Positions 14,876 through 17,422 of a DNA stretch of 17,422 nucleotides are shown here, piece by piece (within the stretch, counting starts at the first letter, position 1; each line of letters begins with the position of its first letter). Both the position numbers and the translations under genes were made by a program. Origin of the DNA: JAJQBJ01 sp964387095. Its GTDB lineage: Bacteria > Bacillota > Clostridia > Oscillospirales > Oscillospiraceae. The notes under the pieces were generated by a model. The model was not told the origin of the DNA and searched no databases. It worked only from the letters and a program-made list of their open reading frames with translations. Where the stretch lies: NCBI GenBank assembly GCA_964387095.1, contig CAYLVH010000033.1:1-17422 (forward strand), written 5' to 3'.

Positions 14876-16171
14876 ATGGAACAGCAAGCATCCGTTCTGT
14901 ACCAGGAGATTGCCGCCCGGACAGGCGGCGATATTTACATCGGCGTGGTGGGGCCTGTGCGGACGGGGAAATCCACCTTTATTAAGCGGTTCATGGAGAC
15001 CCTGGTGATTCCGAAGATCGAGAACGTCTATCAGCGGGAGCGAGCCAGGGATGAGCTGCCTCAGAGCGGCTCTGGCCGGATGATTATGACGGCGGAGCCC
15101 AAGTTCGTGCCGGAGGAGGCGGCCCAGATCGAGCTGGACGGAGGCGGCAGAGCTGGGCACCAGAAAGGTCATTGCCGAGCACTCCACCATCGGAANNNNN
15201 NNNNNNNNNNNNNNNNNNNNNNNNNNNNNNNNNNNNNNNNNNNNNNNNNNNNNNNNNNNNNNNNNNNNNNNNNNNNNNNNNNNNNNNNNNNNNNNGAGGC
15301 GGCAGAGCTGGGCACCAGAAAGGTCATTGCCGAGCACTCCACCATCGGAATTGTGATTACCACCGACGGCACGATTACGGATATTCCCAGGGAGGATTAT
15401 CTGGAGGCGGAGGAGCGGGTGATCCGGGAACTGAAGGGGCTGGGAAAGCCCTTCCTGGTGCTGCTCAATTCGGCGGAGCCGGATAGCCCCCGGGCCCAGG
15501 CCATCCGGGGGGATATTGCCTCCCGGTACGATGTGACCTGCCTGGCAGAGAACTGCCTGGAGCTTCAGGAGGCGGATGTCTCCGCTCTGATTCAAAGCGT
15601 TCTCTATGAATTCCCCTTGCGGGAGCTGGATGTGTACTTGCCGGACTGGGTGGACACCCTGCCCATCAATCATCCCCTGAAGGCGGAGGTCTATACGGCC
15701 ATCCGGGAGGGGGCGGCAAAGCTGGGAAAGATCCGGGAGGTGGAAAGCTGTATATCCGGGCTGATGGAGTGCTCCCGGCTCAGCTCGGCCAGGGTGACAA
15801 AACTGGACCTGGGCACCGGCGTTGCCAGTGCAGCCCTTGAGGTGCCCCGCGGCCTGTTCTATGAGACCCTCAGCGCCCAGTCCGGCTTTGAGGTAAAGGA
15901 CGATGGAGATCTGATCTCCCTGCTGAGCAGCCTGGCGAAAATCAAGGTGGAGTATGATAAGGTGGCCCCCGCCCTGGCGGAGGTACAGGAGACAGGCTAC
16001 GGCATTGTTGTGCCAGAGGTGGCGGAGCTTGAGCTGGAAAAGCCGGAGATCATGCGGCAGGGGGGTCGCTATGGAGTGCAGCTGAAAGCATGTGCCCCGT
16101 CTATACACATGGAACGAAACAAACAGATGCTTCGGGGTTTCCCACAATGGCGCACACCCACAAGGAAGTAA
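14876..16171 (+). CDS. spoIVA: SpoIVA coat basement-layer ATPase, gapped and cut short at its 3' end
   Basis: SpoIVA polymerises with ATP hydrolysis on the outer forespore membrane and is the base on which the coat is built. AGGAGGT precedes the ATG. The Walker A motif Gly-Pro-Val-Arg-Thr-Gly-Lys-Ser is at residues 26-33, followed by Asp-Glu-Leu-Pro-Gln-Ser and Glu-Pro-Lys-Phe-Val-Pro, all typical. Two defects are present. Near 15140 the reading frame jumps directly to a segment that should lie about 40 codons downstream, and a 100-N gap follows. From 15296 the family sequence resumes in frame (Glu-Ala-Ala-Glu-Leu-Gly-Thr). At the 3' end the match stops after Ala-Pro-Ser-Ile-His-Met (about 16111), and some 19 unrelated codons lead to a TAA. 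About 90 C-terminal residues, used for localisation and partner binding in B. subtilis, are missing. As it stands it should not be functional. Confidence 0.9.
   Translation: MEQQASVLYQEIAARTGGDIYIGVVGPVRTGKSTFIKRFMETLVIPKIENVYQRERARDELPQSGSGRMIMTAEPKFVPEEAAQIELDGGGRAGHQKGHCRALHHRXXXXXXXXXXXXXXXXXXXXXXXXXXXXXXXXXXEAAELGTRKVIAEHSTIGIVITTDGTITDIPREDYLEAEERVIRELKGLGKPFLVLLNSAEPDSPRAQAIRGDIASRYDVTCLAENCLELQEADVSALIQSVLYEFPLRELDVYLPDWVDTLPINHPLKAEVYTAIREGAAKLGKIREVESCISGLMECSRLSSARVTKLDLGTGVASAALEVPRGLFYETLSAQSGFEVKDDGDLISLLSSLAKIKVEYDKVAPALAEVQETGYGIVVPEVAELELEKPEIMRQGGRYGVQLKACAPSIHMERNKQMLRGFPQWRTPTRK
15141..15195 (+). repeat. 55-bp direct repeat, copy 1 (contig end before the gap)
   Basis: This stretch is identical over 55 bases to 15296-15350, directly after the N run. 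Here it is out of frame with spoIVA by one base; in the second copy it is in frame. Because one copy ends exactly at the gap and the other begins exactly after it, it looks like unmerged overlapping contig ends rather than a biological repeat. Confidence 0.9.
15196..15295. other. Assembly gap of 100 N inside spoIVA
   Basis: Exactly 100 undefined bases, a common placeholder for a scaffold gap of unknown length. It should not be read as 34 codons of protein. The flanks carry the same 55 bp, so the true distance between the contigs is unknown. Confidence 0.98.
15296..15350 (+). repeat. 55-bp direct repeat, copy 2 (contig start after the gap)
   Basis: Identical to 15141-15195. In this copy the reading frame gives the expected SpoIVA segment Glu-Ala-Ala-Glu-Leu-Gly-Thr through His-Ser-Thr-Ile-Gly, so this is the natural location of the sequence within the gene. 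Confidence 0.9.
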
Positions 16172-16185
16172 TTTGATATTTGCAG

Positions 16186-16228
16186 GACAGCATAGTTTAT
16201 CGCTATGCTGTCTTGCTTTTTCTTTGCC
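16186..16228 (+). terminator. Strong hairpin with T-rich tail at the element end
   Basis: GACAGCATAG at 16186-16195 pairs perfectly with CTATGCTGTC at 16203-16212 across a seven-base loop. A T-rich tract follows on the + strand (about 16213-16224). It therefore has + strand terminator polarity and would stop transcripts coming from the spoIVA side. On the - strand there is no good T-run, although the recombinase stop codon (TAG, 16205-16203) lies in the stem. It may both insulate the recombinase from antisense transcription and protect its mRNA end. Confidence 0.65.
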
Positions 16229-17422
16229 GTTCAACGGTCTGCTTGTCGTTTGGCAGATTGACTTCCCCGATGAAGTTCCACACAAGCTGTATTTTTTGCC
16301 TGCGGTGTCCGCTTGACTTGTCGGGGGCGTGGACGATGATTTTCTTTACAAACTCATTGACGATTGTGGGCGTCAGTTCCTTAATACCCACATACTTACG
16401 GATAACGGCAGCGAAGCTGTTAAAGTCTGCCTTGTCTTGCTCGTAGGAGTAAACGGCGGCTTGTTCTGTCTTGACAAATGCAGTCAACTCTTTCTGCTCC
16501 GCTTCATACTCCGCAGACAGCTTCAAAAACCTTTCGTGGGAAATCGCACCCGCTATATCGTCCTCGTAAATGCGTTTGAAAATCCTGTCCAATTCCGCAA
16601 TCCGTTTTTCTGCCCGTTCCAAATTCTTTTTGCGCCGCTTCATTTCCTTTTCCCTTTCGTCAAAACGCTGTTGCCGTATCAGTTCCAAAAAGGTTGTGAT
16701 ATCGTCAAAGAACAGATTTGTCGCATCGAAAATTCGGCACAGTACAAACTGTTTTAGCGTTTCCTCGCGGATAAAGTGCGCCGAACAAGTACCCGTGTTG
16801 CTCTTATAGTTGGAGCATACATAGTGGTCTTGATTGGGCGAAAAGCTGTTTGCCGTACAGAAATACAGCTTTTCCCCACAATCGGCACAGTAGAGCAATC
16901 CAGAAAATAATCCCTGTTTTCCCGTCTTTGCGGGGCGGCGTTTGTGCGCCCGTAACTCCTGCGCCCGTTCCCATACATTTTCGTCAACGATTGCGGGTTG
17001 CGTGTCGGGAAAAATCCGATAGTTTTCGGGCGCGTTTTGCAGACGCTTTTTCAGCTTGTGGGACTTGGAATAGGTCTTGAAGTTCACCGTACACCCCGTA
17101 TATTCGGGACGCTCCAATATGCCCGATATGGTCTTGTAATCCCACCGATAGAGGTTGTCCAGCATAGGCTTTCCGTCGCGTTTTGCATAATACGCCTTGA
17201 CCGTCAAAACCTTGTCTGCTGTCAGCAGCTTCGCAATCTGCATCGGCCCTTTTCCCGCGATACACAAATCGAAAATGCGCTCCACTACCTCGGCAGCTTC
17301 GGGGTCTACTATCCATTTCTTTTTGTCGGCGGGGTCTTTGATATAGCCATAGGGCGGATTACTGCAAAGGTGTTCCCCGGCGTTGCCTTTCGCTTTCATA
17401 ACGGCGCGGATTTTCTTTGAGG
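16203..17422 (-). CDS. Large serine recombinase, C-terminal part (N-terminus beyond the window)
   Basis: The frame is open through the right edge of the window and continues upstream of an internal Met at 17399 (edge residues Ser-Lys-Lys-Ile-Arg-Ala-Val), so the gene is 5' partial. The missing part should hold the resolvase catalytic domain with its nucleophilic serine. Visible are the Recombinase domain (starting around Pro-Pro-Tyr-Gly-Tyr), a zinc ribbon with Cys-Ala-Asp-Cys and later Cys residues, a Lys/Glu-rich coiled coil, and a DUF4368-like C-terminus with Val-His-Ala-Pro-Asp-Lys-Ser. This layout matches recombinases of Tn4451/Tn5397-type elements in Clostridia, which integrate and excise an element by a two-base crossover. 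Codon use is more AT-rich than in the housekeeping genes, indicating transfer. Phage origin cannot be excluded. Confidence 0.9.
   Translation of the reverse strand, partial: SKKIRAVMKAKGNAGEHLCSNPPYGYIKDPADKKKWIVDPEAAEVVERIFDLCIAGKGPMQIAKLLTADKVLTVKAYYAKRDGKPMLDNLYRWDYKTISGILERPEYTGCTVNFKTYSKSHKLKKRLQNAPENYRIFPDTQPAIVDENVWERAQELRAHKRRPAKTGKQGLFSGLLYCADCGEKLYFCTANSFSPNQDHYVCSNYKSNTGTCSAHFIREETLKQFVLCRIFDATNLFFDDITTFLELIRQQRFDEREKEMKRRKKNLERAEKRIAELDRIFKRIYEDDIAGAISHERFLKLSAEYEAEQKELTAFVKTEQAAVYSYEQDKADFNSFAAVIRKYVGIKELTPTIVNEFVKKIIVHAPDKSSGHRRQKIQLVWNFIGEVNLPNDKQTVERQRKSKTA

Larger units (their letters stand above)
16112..17422 (-). mobile_element. End of an integrated element carrying a serine recombinase, inserted in spoIVA
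   Basis: From about 16087-16112 the DNA loses SpoIVA similarity, codon use changes and base composition becomes clearly more AT-rich than the cluster before it. The only gene is a large serine recombinase on the opposite strand, whose 3' end points at the truncated spoIVA. That is the usual placement of such a recombinase at one end of an integrative or mobilizable element. The exact boundary is uncertain. A GA dinucleotide at 16112-16113 could be the crossover core, since TnpX/TndX recombinases use GA, but other positions are possible. The element runs off the right end of the window, so its size and cargo are unknown. Confidence 0.7.

Noticed and set aside
15141..15350. Biological direct repeat or mobile-element target duplication in spoIVA.
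   Set aside because: The copies abut a 100-N gap exactly and the first is out of frame, which fits unmerged contig ends better.
16141..16163. Seven-base direct repeat CCCACAA (16141-16147 and 16157-16163) as recombinase binding sites.
   Set aside because: Too short to distinguish from chance without related element ends for comparison.
16203..17399. Complete 398-residue recombinase starting at the Met at 17399.
   Set aside because: The frame stays open to the window edge with family-like residues before that Met, and the resolvase catalytic domain is missing, so the Met is internal.

Overview
The window is a GC-rich stretch of a spore-forming Firmicutes chromosome. Gene order, protein families and the sporulation genes sipL and spoIVA point to class Clostridia, most likely the Oscillospiraceae; this is an inference from family resemblance and composition, not a database match. 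It appears to be a draft or metagenome assembly, because it contains a 100-base run of N flanked by an exact 55-bp duplicate.

Bases 1-13068 hold a long housekeeping gene cluster, all on the + strand and tightly packed, often with overlapping stop and start codons. The order is yicC, remA, gmk, rpoZ, priA, def, fmt, rsmB, rlmN, prpC, prkC, rsgA, thiN. A good sigma-A-type promoter lies just upstream of yicC. The cluster joins nucleotide supply (gmk), transcription (rpoZ), replication restart (priA), translation initiation (def, fmt), rRNA modification (rsmB, rlmN), ribosome maturation (rsgA), a Ser/Thr phosphatase-kinase pair (prpC, prkC) and thiamine pyrophosphate synthesis (thiN). It follows the Bacillus subtilis order yloC-remA-gmk-rpoZ-coaBC-priA-def-fmt-rsmB-rlmN-prpC-prkC-rsgA-rpe-thiN-spoVM, but coaBC and rpe are absent.

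Bases 13069-16111 are a sporulation module. A 49-codon TTG-started membrane mini-protein occupies the place where B. subtilis has spoVM. A sigma-E-like promoter follows, then sipL (SPOCS/DUF3794 plus a C-terminal LysM) and spoIVA (coat basement-layer ATPase). In Clostridioides difficile, SipL and SpoIVA bind each other at the forespore surface, so this pair is a functional unit.

Bases from about 16112 to 17422 are foreign. spoIVA stops matching its family after the Ala-Pro-Ser-Ile-His-Met motif, roughly 90 codons early. It is followed by the end of a mobile element whose last gene, on the - strand, is a large serine recombinase; only the part after the catalytic domain is in the window. The most interesting reading is a spoIVA gene split by a site-specific element, analogous in principle to the skin element in sigK. 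A plain inactivating insertion or a chimeric assembly are the competing explanations. Separately, spoIVA carries an assembly defect around the N gap that removes about 40 codons, including the expected Asp-Cys-Val-Gly-Tyr segment.
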